A stretch of 64,000 nucleotides of DNA from Xanthobacter aminoxidans (GCF_023571765.1 NZ_JAMJXC010000023.1:1-64000); one strand, 5' to 3'. Numbered from the stretch's first letter, positions 43,662-52,095 are shown. The notes: generated by a model not told the origin, from the sequence alone. A program made the numbers and translations.

Positions 43662-44390
43662 ATGCGCGCGCTTGCCAGCCAGCCCAGCCTTGTCGACCAG
43701 GTGGTTGAGGCCATCACTGCGGAGATTGTCCGCGGTGATCTTCCGTCCAACTCACGCCTGATCCAGGACGAGTTGGCGCGCGCCTATGGCGTGTCGCGCC
43801 AGCCGGTCCAGCAGGCGCTGCTTCTGTTGCGCAGTCGTGGACTGGTGAAGGAGGCGGAAGGCAGGGGCCTGATCGTCGCGCCGCTCGACGTGGACTTCAT
43901 CCGCAACCTCTACCAGATCCGCGCGGCCATCGAAGGGCTTGCGGCCAACCTCGCCGCGCGCAACGGCAGCGCGCGGGCGAAGGCGGAAGGCGGGCGCTAT
44001 ATCGAGCTGGGGCTGGAGGCGGTGAAAAGCGGCTCGCTCGACAGGCAGATCGAGGCGGACGTCGCCTTCCACGCCTTTCTCGGCGACATCTCTGGAAATC
44101 CGCTCCTCAACGAGACGACGGTGCCGCATTGGCCCGCGCTCCGCCGCGTGATGGGCGAAGTTCTGAGAGAAGACGTGGGAATGCCCAGTAACATCTGGGA
44201 TGAGCACTCCGCGATCATGGCCGCGGTCGTCGCGGGCGACGGGGAGACGGCCGAGCGGCTCGGCCGCGAACACATCCTGCGCGCGGCGGACGTCTTCGTC
44301 GCGCGGCTGAAAGCCCAGCAGAAGCTGCAGAGCCACGCCTCGACCAGCCGCCGCATCCGGCTCAGTCCGCGCGCGGTGGCGGCGGACTGA
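43662..44390 (+). CDS. GntR-family transcriptional regulator, FadR/FCD subfamily
   Basis: A 242-residue regulator. The winged helix reads DELARAYGVSRQPVQQALLLL and the FCD ligand domain begins near YQIRAAIEGLAANLAAR. Histidines expected to coordinate the FCD metal appear in DVAFHAFLGD and DEHSAIMAAV. ATG at 43662 follows GAGGGG; a GTG 15 bp upstream is an alternative. It diverges from the TRAP/acyl-CoA synthetase/ThDP lyase operon across the palindromic GAATTC array and probably represses it until the carboxylate substrate is present. Confidence 0.9.
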   Translation: MRALASQPSLVDQVVEAITAEIVRGDLPSNSRLIQDELARAYGVSRQPVQQALLLLRSRGLVKEAEGRGLIVAPLDVDFIRNLYQIRAAIEGLAANLAARNGSARAKAEGGRYIELGLEAVKSGSLDRQIEADVAFHAFLGDISGNPLLNETTVPHWPALRRVMGEVLREDVGMPSNIWDEHSAIMAAVVAGDGETAERLGREHILRAADVFVARLKAQQKLQSHASTSRRIRLSPRAVAAD

Positions 44391-44456
44391 GCCGTCCCAG
44401 CAAGGAAGGTCCAGCGTCAGGCCTGGCCGTCGGCGCGCCCGCCGGCGCAGGTGCGC

Positions 44457-45200
44457 TCAGCGCGTCTTGCCCGCGAGATAGGACGCAATTCGCGCCCGCA
44501 GCCCCGGCGCGGCCAGCGAGCGGACGAGATCGGAAAGGTCGGCGTCGTCCGTGTCGTGTCCGGTGAGTCCCAGGATGCGGGCGGTCGCCGGCGGCGTCAG
44601 TCCACTCTGCGCGGCGACGAGACGTTCGGCGCTCGGCAGCAGATCGTCCTCTTCGACGAGGTGCGTGAGAAGGCCAATGGCAAGGGCCTCCTCGGCACCG
44701 ACAGTGGCGTCCGCCAACAGGATGGCGCGGGCGCGATCCGTGCCGACGATGGCCGCGAGCCGCCGCGTTCCCAGGGCGACGCCGAAGCGGAATCCGGGCA
44801 AGCGGAAGCGCGCCCGCCGGGTGCCGATCCGGTAGGTGCACGCCACGGCGAGATCCGCGCCCGCCCCGATGGCCGCCCCTCCGATGAGAGCGAAGGACTG
44901 CACGGATGCCCGGCTCACGGACTGCAGCAGCATTTCGAGCCGCACGAAGCGCAGCAGCAGGTCGCCTTCGCTCTGCTGCTCGAAGCCGCCAAGGTCGAAG
45001 CCGCCGCAGAACACCCGGCCGCCCGCCAGCGCGAACGGCCGCCCTTCCCCCGTGGCCTGCTGGACGAATGCGCCCAGGCCGGCGACCAGCGCCGGATCGA
45101 GGGCATTGGCCTGCTCGGGACGCGCCAGCGTGGCGATCCTGAGCACCCCGGCCTCGCTGAAGCCGATCACTGCGCTGCTTTCAGGGGGCGCGCGGTCCAT
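44457..45200 (-). CDS. Enoyl-CoA hydratase/isomerase family protein
   Basis: A 247-residue crotonase-fold protein. The first oxyanion-hole segment is GRVFCGGFDLGGF and the second is LIGGAAIGAGADLAVACTYR. The usual catalytic glutamates of hydratases are not obvious: VALGTRRLAAIVGTDRA stands where the E-rich loop occurs. The chemistry may thus differ (isomerase, hydrolase or decarboxylase). Start alternatives are ATG 45200 (used here) and GTG 45170, which would give a GTGA overlap with the CoA-transferase stop. It is the last gene of the monooxygenase operon. Confidence 0.82.
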   Translation of the reverse strand: MDRAPPESSAVIGFSEAGVLRIATLARPEQANALDPALVAGLGAFVQQATGEGRPFALAGGRVFCGGFDLGGFEQQSEGDLLLRFVRLEMLLQSVSRASVQSFALIGGAAIGAGADLAVACTYRIGTRRARFRLPGFRFGVALGTRRLAAIVGTDRARAILLADATVGAEEALAIGLLTHLVEEDDLLPSAERLVAAQSGLTPPATARILGLTGHDTDDADLSDLVRSLAAPGLRARIASYLAGKTR

Positions 45201-46369
45201 TCCTCGAACACCTCGTCATTGTGCTCGCCGAGCAGGGGCGGCCGCCGGCTGATCTCGAATGTGAAGTCCGACAGGCCGACAGGAAAGCCCACCGTGTCCG
45301 CCACCGCGCCGTTCGGCATGGTGATGGGCAACACCCATCCCCTGTTCTGCACATGGGGATCGGACAGGATTTCGGCGAAGTCGTTGATGGGCGCGCAGGG
45401 GACCCCCAGCCCATCGAACGCCGCCAGCCAGTCCGCTGCTGGCCGGGTGGCGAAGATGGGCTGGAGGATCGCCGCCAGTTCCTGCTGGTTGCGCGCCCGC
45501 AGGGACTGGGTGGCGAAACGGGGGTCGTCGGCGAGGTCCGGCCGGCCGACAATATCGCAGGTGTCGCGCCAGAGCTTGTCGTTGCCGGCGGCGATGGTGA
45601 AGGGCTTGTCCGCCGCATCGAACCCGGCATAGGGCGCGTTGCGCGGGTGGGCCGAGCCGAGCCGCCGGGGCGGCGCGCCGGTGCCGAAATATTCGCTCGT
45701 CTGCAACGCGGATATGCCCAGCAGCGCCCCGAGGATGGAGCAATCCACATAGGCGCCCTGCCCCGTCTCGCGCGCCCGCATCACCGCGGCGAGCGTGACG
45801 AAAGCGGCATAGAGGCCGGTGGCGAAATCTCCCACCGGAACGCCGCACTTCACCGGCGGGCCGTCCGGCTCGCCGGTCACACTCATCACGCCGCTCATGG
45901 CCTGCACGGTGACGTCGAAAGCGCCCTTCTGGGCATAGGGGCCGGACTGGCCGTAGCCGGTGATGGAGCAATAGACCAGGCGCGGATTGCGCGCCTGGAG
46001 CTGCTGATAGCCAAGCCCGGCCCGGATGAGCGCGCCGGGGCGGAAGTTCTCGATGAACACGTCGGCGGATTCGATCAGCGTAAGCAGCCGCTCGCGGTCC
46101 GCCGGCGACTTGATGTCGAGGGCGATGGAGCGCTTGTTGCGGTTGAGCGAGGTGAAGTTGCCGCTGAACACCCCCTCCCCTGCCTCCGGTCCGTCATGGA
46201 GCGGCGGCCAGCCGCGCATGCCGTCGCCGCCATCGGGACGTTCCACCTTCACCACGTCCGCGCCGAGATCGGCGAGAAGGCTGCCGGTGAAGGGGCCGGC
46301 CGCGATCTGCGCGAATTCCAGGACGCGCACGCCGGCCAGCGGCTTTGGGGTGCTGGATGGCGCGCTCAT
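45167..46369 (-). CDS. CaiB/BaiF-family (class III) CoA-transferase
   Basis: A 400-residue class III CoA-transferase. The N-terminal segment VRVLEFAQIAAGPFTGSLLA and DLGADVVKVERPDGGD is typical. The aspartate that forms the acyl-anhydride lies in the VDCSILGALLG region. SLNRNKRSIALDIKSP is another diagnostic segment. The start overlaps the flavin reductase stop (ATGA, 46366-46369). It would place CoA on a carboxylate produced by the upstream monooxygenase, feeding the enoyl-CoA hydratase-like protein. The donor and acceptor are unknown. Confidence 0.92.
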   Translation of the reverse strand: MSAPSSTPKPLAGVRVLEFAQIAAGPFTGSLLADLGADVVKVERPDGGDGMRGWPPLHDGPEAGEGVFSGNFTSLNRNKRSIALDIKSPADRERLLTLIESADVFIENFRPGALIRAGLGYQQLQARNPRLVYCSITGYGQSGPYAQKGAFDVTVQAMSGVMSVTGEPDGPPVKCGVPVGDFATGLYAAFVTLAAVMRARETGQGAYVDCSILGALLGISALQTSEYFGTGAPPRRLGSAHPRNAPYAGFDAADKPFTIAAGNDKLWRDTCDIVGRPDLADDPRFATQSLRARNQQELAAILQPIFATRPAADWLAAFDGLGVPCAPINDFAEILSDPHVQNRGWVLPITMPNGAVADTVGFPVGLSDFTFEISRRPPLLGEHNDEVFEEWTARPLKAAQ

Positions 46370-46881
46370 GCCACCTTCCTCTCGGCTTCGAGGGCCGTGT
46401 AGCCGCCCCGGTGATAGAGCAGCGGCTCGCCCCCGAACACGTGGGTGCGCTGCACCTCGCCGATGACGATCATGTGGTCGCCGATGGTGCAGATTTCCGA
46501 CAGCCGGCATTCCGCGGCCGCCAGCACGCCACGGATGAGCGGGCTCCCGCTCTCGCCGACGATGTGCTCCACACCCGCGAACTTGTCCTCCTGCTTGGAG
46601 GCGAAGACGCGGGAAATCTCGGACTGGCTCCGATCGAGGAAATGCACCGCGAAGTGGCCGCTTTCCTTGAGCGCCTTGAGCGTGTTCGAGCGGTGATCGA
46701 GACAGACCAGATAGAGCGGCGGATCGAGCGACAGGGACGTCACCGCATTGAGCGTGAGGCCGTGCAGGGCGCCGTCGGGATGGGCGGTGGTGACCACCGC
46801 CACGCCGGTCGCGAAATGCCCGGCGAAGGCCCGCAATTCGGTGGCGGAAACGGCTGAGGGGGCAGACGTGGTTTCGGACAT
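46366..46881 (-). CDS. Flavin reductase-like FMN-binding protein
   Basis: A 171-residue member of the short flavin reductase family (HpaC/RutF-like). Segments FATGVAVVTTAHPDGALHGL, LTLNAVTSLSLDPPLYLVCL and CRLSEICTIGDHMIVIGEVQ fit the split-barrel fold. It would use NAD(P)H to make reduced flavin for the luciferase-like monooxygenase encoded 29 bp upstream, forming a two-component oxygenase. It overlaps the CoA-transferase start by 4 bp. Confidence 0.92.
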   Translation of the reverse strand: MSETTSAPSAVSATELRAFAGHFATGVAVVTTAHPDGALHGLTLNAVTSLSLDPPLYLVCLDHRSNTLKALKESGHFAVHFLDRSQSEISRVFASKQEDKFAGVEHIVGESGSPLIRGVLAAAECRLSEICTIGDHMIVIGEVQRTHVFGGEPLLYHRGGYTALEAERKVA

Positions 46882-46910
46882 GGCTGTGTAGCCTCTGGAA
46901 AGAAGGAAAG

Positions 46911-48074
46911 TCAGGCTGCGGTAGCGAGGGGCTGGTCGAGGCGCAGGCCGGCTTCGTGCATGATCGGCAGCACCCGCTCACCGAAGAACTTCAGGTCGGG
47001 CAGGAAGTCGTAGAAGTTCACCTGCACGCCGTCGCAGCCGGCGGCCTTGAGGCGCTGGAAACCCTCCACAACCTGGGTCGGGGTGCCGACGATGTGGACG
47101 TTGCCACCGATGGTCCATTCCTCGCGCGTCGCCGCCTTCCAGGAGGATTGGTCGCCGCCGGTGAAGGTGCGGTAGAAGTTCTCGGCTGCCACCGGATCCT
47201 GATGGCGCAGGATGGCGTCGTATTGCGCCCAGGCCTCCGCCTCCGTCTCGCGGCAGATGACATGCGGATTGATGAGCGTGCGCACATCCCGCCCCTGCGC
47301 CGCTGCTGCCTGCTTGATCCGCGCCGTGTGGGGCGGGAGCGCGGCGCACGCGCGGTCGAGGTTGGCGCCGGCAGGGCTGGTGACGAAGATCAGGTCTGAG
47401 TGCTTCACCGCATAGTCGAGCCCCGCGCCGGACGACGAGGCATTGACCAGAACGCACTTTCCGCCCGAGGGCTTCGGCGCGATGAAAGCCTCCTTCATCT
47501 TCCAGAAGCGGCCATCGAGGGTGATGTTCTCATCCTCCGACCACAGGCGCTTCATCATGGTCACGAACTCATCGGCCATCACATAGCGGTGGTCATGCTC
47601 GATCTGCTCCAGACCGAACATCTCGAACTCGCTCCTCTTGTAGCCGGTGACCATGTTGAGGCCCCAGCGCCCGCCGCTCATCTCCGAAATGGTGGCGCCG
47701 AATTTGGCGAGATGCAGCGGATGCCAGCCGTAGAGGATATGCACCGTGGACACGAGCAGGATGCGCCGGGTGATCGCGGCGAGGCCGGCGGTCACGAGCA
47801 GCGGGTCGGTCGCCATCTCGCGGAACTTCATCTCGCCGCCATAGCCGCCCTTGCCCATCCACTGCGCCAGCCCGAACACAAGGTCGAAGCCCAGTTCTTC
47901 CGCCATCACGGTGCAGCGGGCATTGTAATCAAAAGTCCAGGAAGTATCCCGCGGAGCTGTCGAGGGACTCCAGGCGCCGGACTGGATGGGCAGGAACAAT
48001 CCCAGCATCAGCGGATTGGCCTTGGCTTGTTCCAGCGGAGAGAGTACCGGCTTTTGCCCTGAAATCTTGACCAT
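46911..48074 (-). CDS. LLM-class flavin-dependent monooxygenase (RutA/alkanesulfonate monooxygenase-like)
   Basis: A 387-residue luciferase-fold oxygenase. Segments GLAAITRRILLVSTVHILYG, MSGGRWGLNMVTGYKRSEFE, SSSGAGLDYAVKHSDLIFV and CDGVQVNFYDFLPDLKFFGE resemble RutA, which opens the uracil ring using FMN and oxygen, and related sulfone or sulfonate monooxygenases. With the flavin reductase 29 bp downstream it makes a two-component system. It heads a four-gene operon with CoA-transferase and crotonase-fold genes. The shared 20-bp element lies 105 bp upstream. The natural substrate is unknown. Confidence 0.9.
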   Translation of the reverse strand: MVKISGQKPVLSPLEQAKANPLMLGLFLPIQSGAWSPSTAPRDTSWTFDYNARCTVMAEELGFDLVFGLAQWMGKGGYGGEMKFREMATDPLLVTAGLAAITRRILLVSTVHILYGWHPLHLAKFGATISEMSGGRWGLNMVTGYKRSEFEMFGLEQIEHDHRYVMADEFVTMMKRLWSEDENITLDGRFWKMKEAFIAPKPSGGKCVLVNASSSGAGLDYAVKHSDLIFVTSPAGANLDRACAALPPHTARIKQAAAAQGRDVRTLINPHVICRETEAEAWAQYDAILRHQDPVAAENFYRTFTGGDQSSWKAATREEWTIGGNVHIVGTPTQVVEGFQRLKAAGCDGVQVNFYDFLPDLKFFGERVLPIMHEAGLRLDQPLATAA

Positions 48075-48179
48075 GACTTTCCTCCCGTTTCAGCTCCCGC
48101 CAGATCCGGGATCAGGCCTCGCGACGGGCCCCTCCTCTTCTTGTCTGGCATCAAAATTATGGAGATTGTATTTGACCGA

Positions 48180-48222
48180 AAAAAGCGATTGTTTTCGATC
48201 TATTTCGATCGTGAATTTCGAT
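48180..48222. promoter_or_regulatory. Shared regulatory element, copy 1, upstream of the monooxygenase operon
   Basis: AAAAAGCGATTGTTTTCGAT at 48180-48199 is identical to 49880-49899. Two further TTCGAT hexamers follow at 48204-48209 and 48217-48222 within an AT-rich tract. The element lies 106-125 bp upstream of the monooxygenase start codon and 94 bp past the end of the MHS transporter gene. A shared LysR operator is the simplest explanation. Confidence 0.7.
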
Positions 48223-48273
48223 ATTTCGGCGCGGGAGTAAGCGACACGATCGCCCTCCCGCGCCGCACTCGGC

Positions 48274-49680
48274 CTATTCGCTCGGTGACGAGGCGGCCCG
48301 GGGCGCCATCGGGGCTGCGCCCGGATGGACGGCCACGGTCGCTTCATCGCGCACCCAGCCGGCATTGCTGGTGTAGTCGTCGTGCGATCTGTCACGCAGG
48401 AAGAGGGTCGAGACGAAGCTGATCGCGGCGATGAAGGCGATGTAGGCGCTGATCGCCGCCGACGTGCCGTAGGTATGCAGCAGGAAGGCTGCGATGATCG
48501 GCGCCGGGCCGCCCGAGGTGATGGAGGCGAGCTGGTAGCCGATCGAGGAGCCGGAATATCTCACGCTTGGCGGGAAGCTCTCGGCGATGAACGCCGCCTG
48601 CGGCGCGTACTGCATGTCGTGGATGGGCAGCGACACCAGGATGGCGAGGACGATGAGGGCAGGAACACCGGTATCGAGCAGCCAGAAATAGGGGAAGGCG
48701 AACGCCATCATGGTGAAGGCGCCGATCAGGTACATCCGCTTGCGGCCGATGCGATCCGACAGGTAGCCGAAGAACGGGGTGGTGAAGAGCGAAAGTGTCG
48801 CCGCCACCAGCACGCAGTTGAACAGGAACGACTTCTGCAGGCCGAGCTGCGACGTCCCGTACGACAGGAGGAACGTCGTGAAGATCACGAACGGCGCCTG
48901 CTGTCCCGTCCGCATCAGGCAGGTGAGGAGGATTTCCTTCCAGAACCCGCGCACCGCCTCGATCACCGGAGCCTGGGCGATCTCCTTTTTCTCCTGCATG
49001 CGCTGGAACACCGGTGTTTCAAGAACCCCGAGCCGGATGTAGAGGCCGACCACGATCAGAAGGGCGCTGACCAGGAAGGGAATGCGCCAGCCGATGGTTT
49101 CGAACCACTCGGTGGTTCCGAACTGCAAGGTCAGTGTCAGCATGCCCACGGCGAGGAGCATCCCGAGGGGCGAACCGAACTGCGGCCAACTGGCTGCGAG
49201 ACCCCGGCTCTTGTTGAACTTGGACCACTCGGTCGCGACGGCGATTGCACCGCCCCATTCGCCACCGACGCCGATGCCCTGCAGAACACGAAGAACCGTA
49301 AGGGCGACCGCACCCCAGATGCCGATGTGCTCATAGGTCGGCACCAGGCCGATGAAGACGGTGCTGATGCCCATGAGCATGAGCGTCGCCACCAGCGTGC
49401 CCTTGCGGCCGATGCGATCCCCGAAATGGCCGAAGATGATGGCGCCCACGGGCCGCGCGACGAAGCCCAGGAAGAAGGTCGAGAACGCCAGCAGCGTCGC
49501 GGCGTAAGGGTCCTGCGACGGGAAGTAGAGCTTGCCGAAGACGATCGCGGCGACGAGGCCGTACAGATAGAAATCGTACCACTCGATCATGGTGCCGACG
49601 GTCGAGGCCAGCACGGCGCGCTTCGCATGGCGTGACAGATCGGCGTCGCTCATGGGCGACGTCTGCGGGTTCGGGGCCAT
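48274..49680 (-). CDS. MFS transporter, metabolite:H+ symporter (MHS) family
   Basis: A 468-residue 12-TM symporter. It opens with ASTVGTMIEWYDFYLYGLVA, the hallmark of MHS proteins such as ShiA, ProP and KgtP. Motif A is HFGDRIGRKGTLVATL, repeated as YLSDRIGRKRMYLIG, and GIGVGGEWGGAIAVATEWS is also typical. It probably imports the substrate of the monooxygenase operon, since both promoter regions share the 20-bp element. It diverges from the LysR gene at 49942. Confidence 0.93.
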   Translation of the reverse strand: MAPNPQTSPMSDADLSRHAKRAVLASTVGTMIEWYDFYLYGLVAAIVFGKLYFPSQDPYAATLLAFSTFFLGFVARPVGAIIFGHFGDRIGRKGTLVATLMLMGISTVFIGLVPTYEHIGIWGAVALTVLRVLQGIGVGGEWGGAIAVATEWSKFNKSRGLAASWPQFGSPLGMLLAVGMLTLTLQFGTTEWFETIGWRIPFLVSALLIVVGLYIRLGVLETPVFQRMQEKKEIAQAPVIEAVRGFWKEILLTCLMRTGQQAPFVIFTTFLLSYGTSQLGLQKSFLFNCVLVAATLSLFTTPFFGYLSDRIGRKRMYLIGAFTMMAFAFPYFWLLDTGVPALIVLAILVSLPIHDMQYAPQAAFIAESFPPSVRYSGSSIGYQLASITSGGPAPIIAAFLLHTYGTSAAISAYIAFIAAISFVSTLFLRDRSHDDYTSNAGWVRDEATVAVHPGAAPMAPRAASSPSE

Positions 49681-49879
49681 TCATTCCTCCCAGACGCTTC
49701 CGTGACGGAGCGCATTTTTCTGCTTTTCCCGCCCGGACGCGCGCTGCGAGCCCGCCGGGCGACCCGGCATGTGTGGCCGGCCTGGCGGACTCTTGCAGAC
49801 GGCTTCGCCTGCACGGGGCTGTGTTTCGGCAAGGAGTCTCCCCCCGGCCGATATCAGCGTACCCATGTGGGTTAAGCGC

Positions 49880-49899
49880 AAAAAGCGATTGTTTTCGAT
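49880..49899. promoter_or_regulatory. Shared regulatory element, copy 2, between MHS transporter and LysR genes
   Basis: AAAAAGCGATTGTTTTCGAT repeats 48180-48199 exactly, while flanks differ. It is 42 bp upstream of the LysR start codon and 200 bp upstream of the divergent transporter start, fitting an autoregulatory and activator site. Confidence 0.7.
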
Positions 49900-49941
49900 T
49901 GAGATGCGACGGAATAATCGATCGGCGGGAGGAAAACAAAA

Positions 49942-50844
49942 ATGAATTTCCGGCAATTACAAACCTTTCTGGAGATCATCCGCCTCGGAAGCTTCGCAGC
50001 TGCAGCAAACAATCTGAATGCAACGCAATCGACCGTCTCGGCCCGCATCCAGGAACTTGAGGGCGAGCTTGGCGTCGCCCTGTTCGACCGCAGCCAGAGG
50101 AAGATCGCGGTCACCTCGAAAGGGCGCGAGCTCATCAGCTACGCCGAGCGCGCCCTGGAGCTGCACGACGAGATTCTCCACAACATCACCCCGCGCCAGA
50201 TGCTCTCTGGCATCGTGCGGGTCGGCGTTGCGGAACTGGTGGCGATGACCTGGCTTCCCGCGTTCGTCGCCACCGTGCACGCGCGCTACCCCCACATCTC
50301 GCTGGAGCTGGACATTTCCCTCACCGCGCCGCTGCGCGCACGCATGCTGGCCGGCGACCTGGATGTGGTCCTGCTGCCGGGCGAGATCGCAGACCCTGCG
50401 CTGGTGGTCCATCCGCTCGGCCTGGTGACGTTCCGGTGGATGGCCGGCGCCGGCATGGATCTGCCGGACCATGTTCTGTCTGCCCAGGACCTGACGCGCC
50501 TGAGGGTCCTGTCCCTCGGCGAGAACTCGGTGCACTACAGCACGATCCTGTCGCTGCTGGGCAGCGGCGGCTCGGCTCAGCGCCCCGATCTGTGCAACAG
50601 CATGACGGTGATCGCCACGCTCATGATCGCCAATACCGGCATCAGCGTGCTGCCGCCCGCCTGCTACGGAGACGACATCGCCGCCGGTCGGCTGCGCGTG
50701 CTGCGGACGAGGTGTGATCCCGCCCCGGTTCCCTTCGTGGCGGCGTACCGGAAGCGGCGCCTATCCGGCCTCCACGACCTGATCGCCGCCACGGCGGCCG
50801 AGGTCAGCACCTTCGCGACAGCCGAGGACTGCGCCTCCGCCTGA
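49942..50844 (+). CDS. LysR-family transcriptional regulator
   Basis: A 300-residue regulator. The helix-turn-helix reads LGSFAAAANNLNATQSTVSA then RIQELEGELGVALFDRSQRK, and the effector domain begins near GIVRVGVAELVAMTWLPAFV. ATG at 49942 follows GGAGGAAAAC. It diverges from the MHS transporter gene and is the nearest regulator to the monooxygenase operon. The identical 20-bp element before both targets suggests that it controls uptake and degradation together. The effector is unknown. Confidence 0.92.
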   Translation: MNFRQLQTFLEIIRLGSFAAAANNLNATQSTVSARIQELEGELGVALFDRSQRKIAVTSKGRELISYAERALELHDEILHNITPRQMLSGIVRVGVAELVAMTWLPAFVATVHARYPHISLELDISLTAPLRARMLAGDLDVVLLPGEIADPALVVHPLGLVTFRWMAGAGMDLPDHVLSAQDLTRLRVLSLGENSVHYSTILSLLGSGGSAQRPDLCNSMTVIATLMIANTGISVLPPACYGDDIAAGRLRVLRTRCDPAPVPFVAAYRKRRLSGLHDLIAATAAEVSTFATAEDCASA

Positions 50845-51100
50845 CTTGACATAACGTAAGGTCAGAGGCCTCATGGACTCATGAGCGGTTTGCGATACCA
50901 CCACTGCCGTCCCTGCCCCATCGCAGGAGAGTAGCCCCGCGTCCGGCGTTTGCGCCCCGGATGCCGGGGTGACGCGACGTCGTGCCCGTATCGCGCGCGG
51001 CGACCAGCGATAGCGCAGACAAGCCCCCAATCCCGTCCTGAACCGGCACCCGCTGCACCGACAGCGGCGCCGGTGCGTGCCTGTGTGAAAGTCCATTCCC

Positions 51101-51517
51101 ATGACCATGAAGTCCCGCCGCGAGCGCCTGCCGGCGCTCGTCCTCAACCGCGCCGATCACGAGCGCCTCACCAGCCTTGCCACCGCCGCCCTCGACAGGA
51201 TTCCTGATGTGGCGGAGGAGTTGCTGTCCGAGCTGGATCGGGCGCGGCTGGTGTCACCGGACCGCGCACCGCCAAACTCGGTGCAGATGGGCACCACCGT
51301 CACCTACCGGTCGGCGGACAGCACGCGCACGGTCCGGCTCGTCTATCCCGAAGACGCGGATATCGCGGACGGCAAGGTGTCCGTCATGACCCCCATCGGT
51401 GCCGCGCTGATCGGACTGTCCGAAAACCAGTCCATTTCCTGGACCGCCCGGGACGGACGGCGCCACAAGCTGGAAATCGTCGCCGTCGTGCCCGCCACGG
51501 CACAGGTTCCGGGCTGA
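51101..51517 (+). CDS. GreA/GreB C-terminal-domain protein, Rnk-like
   Basis: A 138-residue protein. The C-terminal part, VQMGTTVTYRSADSTRTVRL and VSVMTPIGAALIGLSENQSI, is the GreA/GreB/Rnk-type FKBP-like domain that binds RNA polymerase near the secondary channel. The N-terminus is short and lacks the long GreA coiled coil, as in Rnk. ATG codons at 51101 and 51107 are both possible. Rnk-like proteins modulate polymerase and influence nucleotide metabolism. It is a single-gene unit, followed by a bidirectional stem-loop. Confidence 0.85.
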   Translation: MTMKSRRERLPALVLNRADHERLTSLATAALDRIPDVAEELLSELDRARLVSPDRAPPNSVQMGTTVTYRSADSTRTVRLVYPEDADIADGKVSVMTPIGAALIGLSENQSISWTARDGRRHKLEIVAVVPATAQVPG

Positions 51518-51524
51518 TCTTCCC

Positions 51525-51560
51525 GAGCCGCCGGCAACCGGCCGGGTGATACGGCGGCTC
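51525..51560. terminator. Stem-loop between convergent genes
   Basis: GAGCCGCCG (51525-51533) pairs perfectly with CGGCGGCTC (51552-51560) across 18 nt, 8 bp after the Rnk-like stop codon and 40 bp from the end of the convergent hypothetical gene. It may terminate both; no T-tract. Confidence 0.55.
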
Positions 51561-51599
51561 CGGCACGGCGCCGGTTCGCACGAGCGCCGCGCCGTCGCG

Positions 51600-52013
51600 T
51601 CACGCGTTCACGTCGAACGCCGGCACCAGGCGCAGCGCGGCGCTTGCGCCGTCGCGCGGGGGCGAGCCGCCCCTCGTCCTCCACCGCCCTTTCCGCCACG
51701 GCGGAAAGAAGGGCCGCTGGCGCCGCTCCATGGCGGTCCAGCCGTCGGGCTGGTCGAGCACCGACGGTTCGGCGGGAAGCGCCGCCAGGGCCGCGAGAAT
51801 GTCGTCGACGGGAACGACAGCGCCGCTGTCGAGGCGCCGCAAGGCCGGCGCATTCTCGACCGCATGGCGATCCGACACCCAGGACGACAGCAGCTCCCGC
51901 TTCTCCTCGGCACTCATGGACGGGTGATCGAGCACCTGGTCCGGATGGACCAGAGCAGCCTTTGATTGAAGGGACAGCGGCGCCTGCGGCCGCTCGCCTC
52001 GCGTGGTTCTCAT
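51600..52013 (-). CDS. Hypothetical protein, 137 residues
   Basis: Not recognised as a characterised family. ATG at 52013 has a strong AAGGAGGA ribosome-binding site, so it is probably translated. The N-terminal half reads LVHPDQVLDHPSMSAEEKRE, then LLSSWVSDRHAVENAPALRR and VVPVDDILAALAALP, a soluble helical protein. The C-terminal 45 residues are basic and proline-rich (RRQRPFFPPWRKGRW). No signal peptide or membrane segment is seen. The 5' leader holds two perfect hairpins (52052-52095). It is a single-gene unit convergent with the Rnk-like gene. Confidence 0.75.
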   Translation of the reverse strand: MRTTRGERPQAPLSLQSKAALVHPDQVLDHPSMSAEEKRELLSSWVSDRHAVENAPALRRLDSGAVVPVDDILAALAALPAEPSVLDQPDGWTAMERRQRPFFPPWRKGRWRTRGGSPPRDGASAALRLVPAFDVNA

Positions 52014-52051
52014 AGCCACATCCTCCTTCGAGCAACATGGGTACAAGCACC

Positions 52052-52095
52052 TCGCACGCAGGGTGCGATGCCTCTGCCGGCCAGGGGCCGGCAGA
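52052..52095. promoter_or_regulatory. Two adjacent hairpins in the leader of the hypothetical gene / divergent promoter region
   Basis: TCTGCCGGCC-AGG-GGCCGGCAGA (52073-52095) is a 10-bp perfect stem with a 3-nt loop. TCGCAC-GCAGG-GTGCGA (52052-52068) is a 6-bp stem 4 bp away. They lie 39-82 bp upstream of the minus-strand start at 52013 and about 190 bp before the plus-strand amidohydrolase. They could be an mRNA leader structure or an upstream terminator. Confidence 0.5.

Noticed and set aside
50852-50872. TTGACATAACGTAAGGTCA resembling a MerR-type operator or a -35 element
   Set aside because: It is an imperfect repeat directly after a LysR stop codon with no MerR gene nearby and no matching -10 at suitable spacing.
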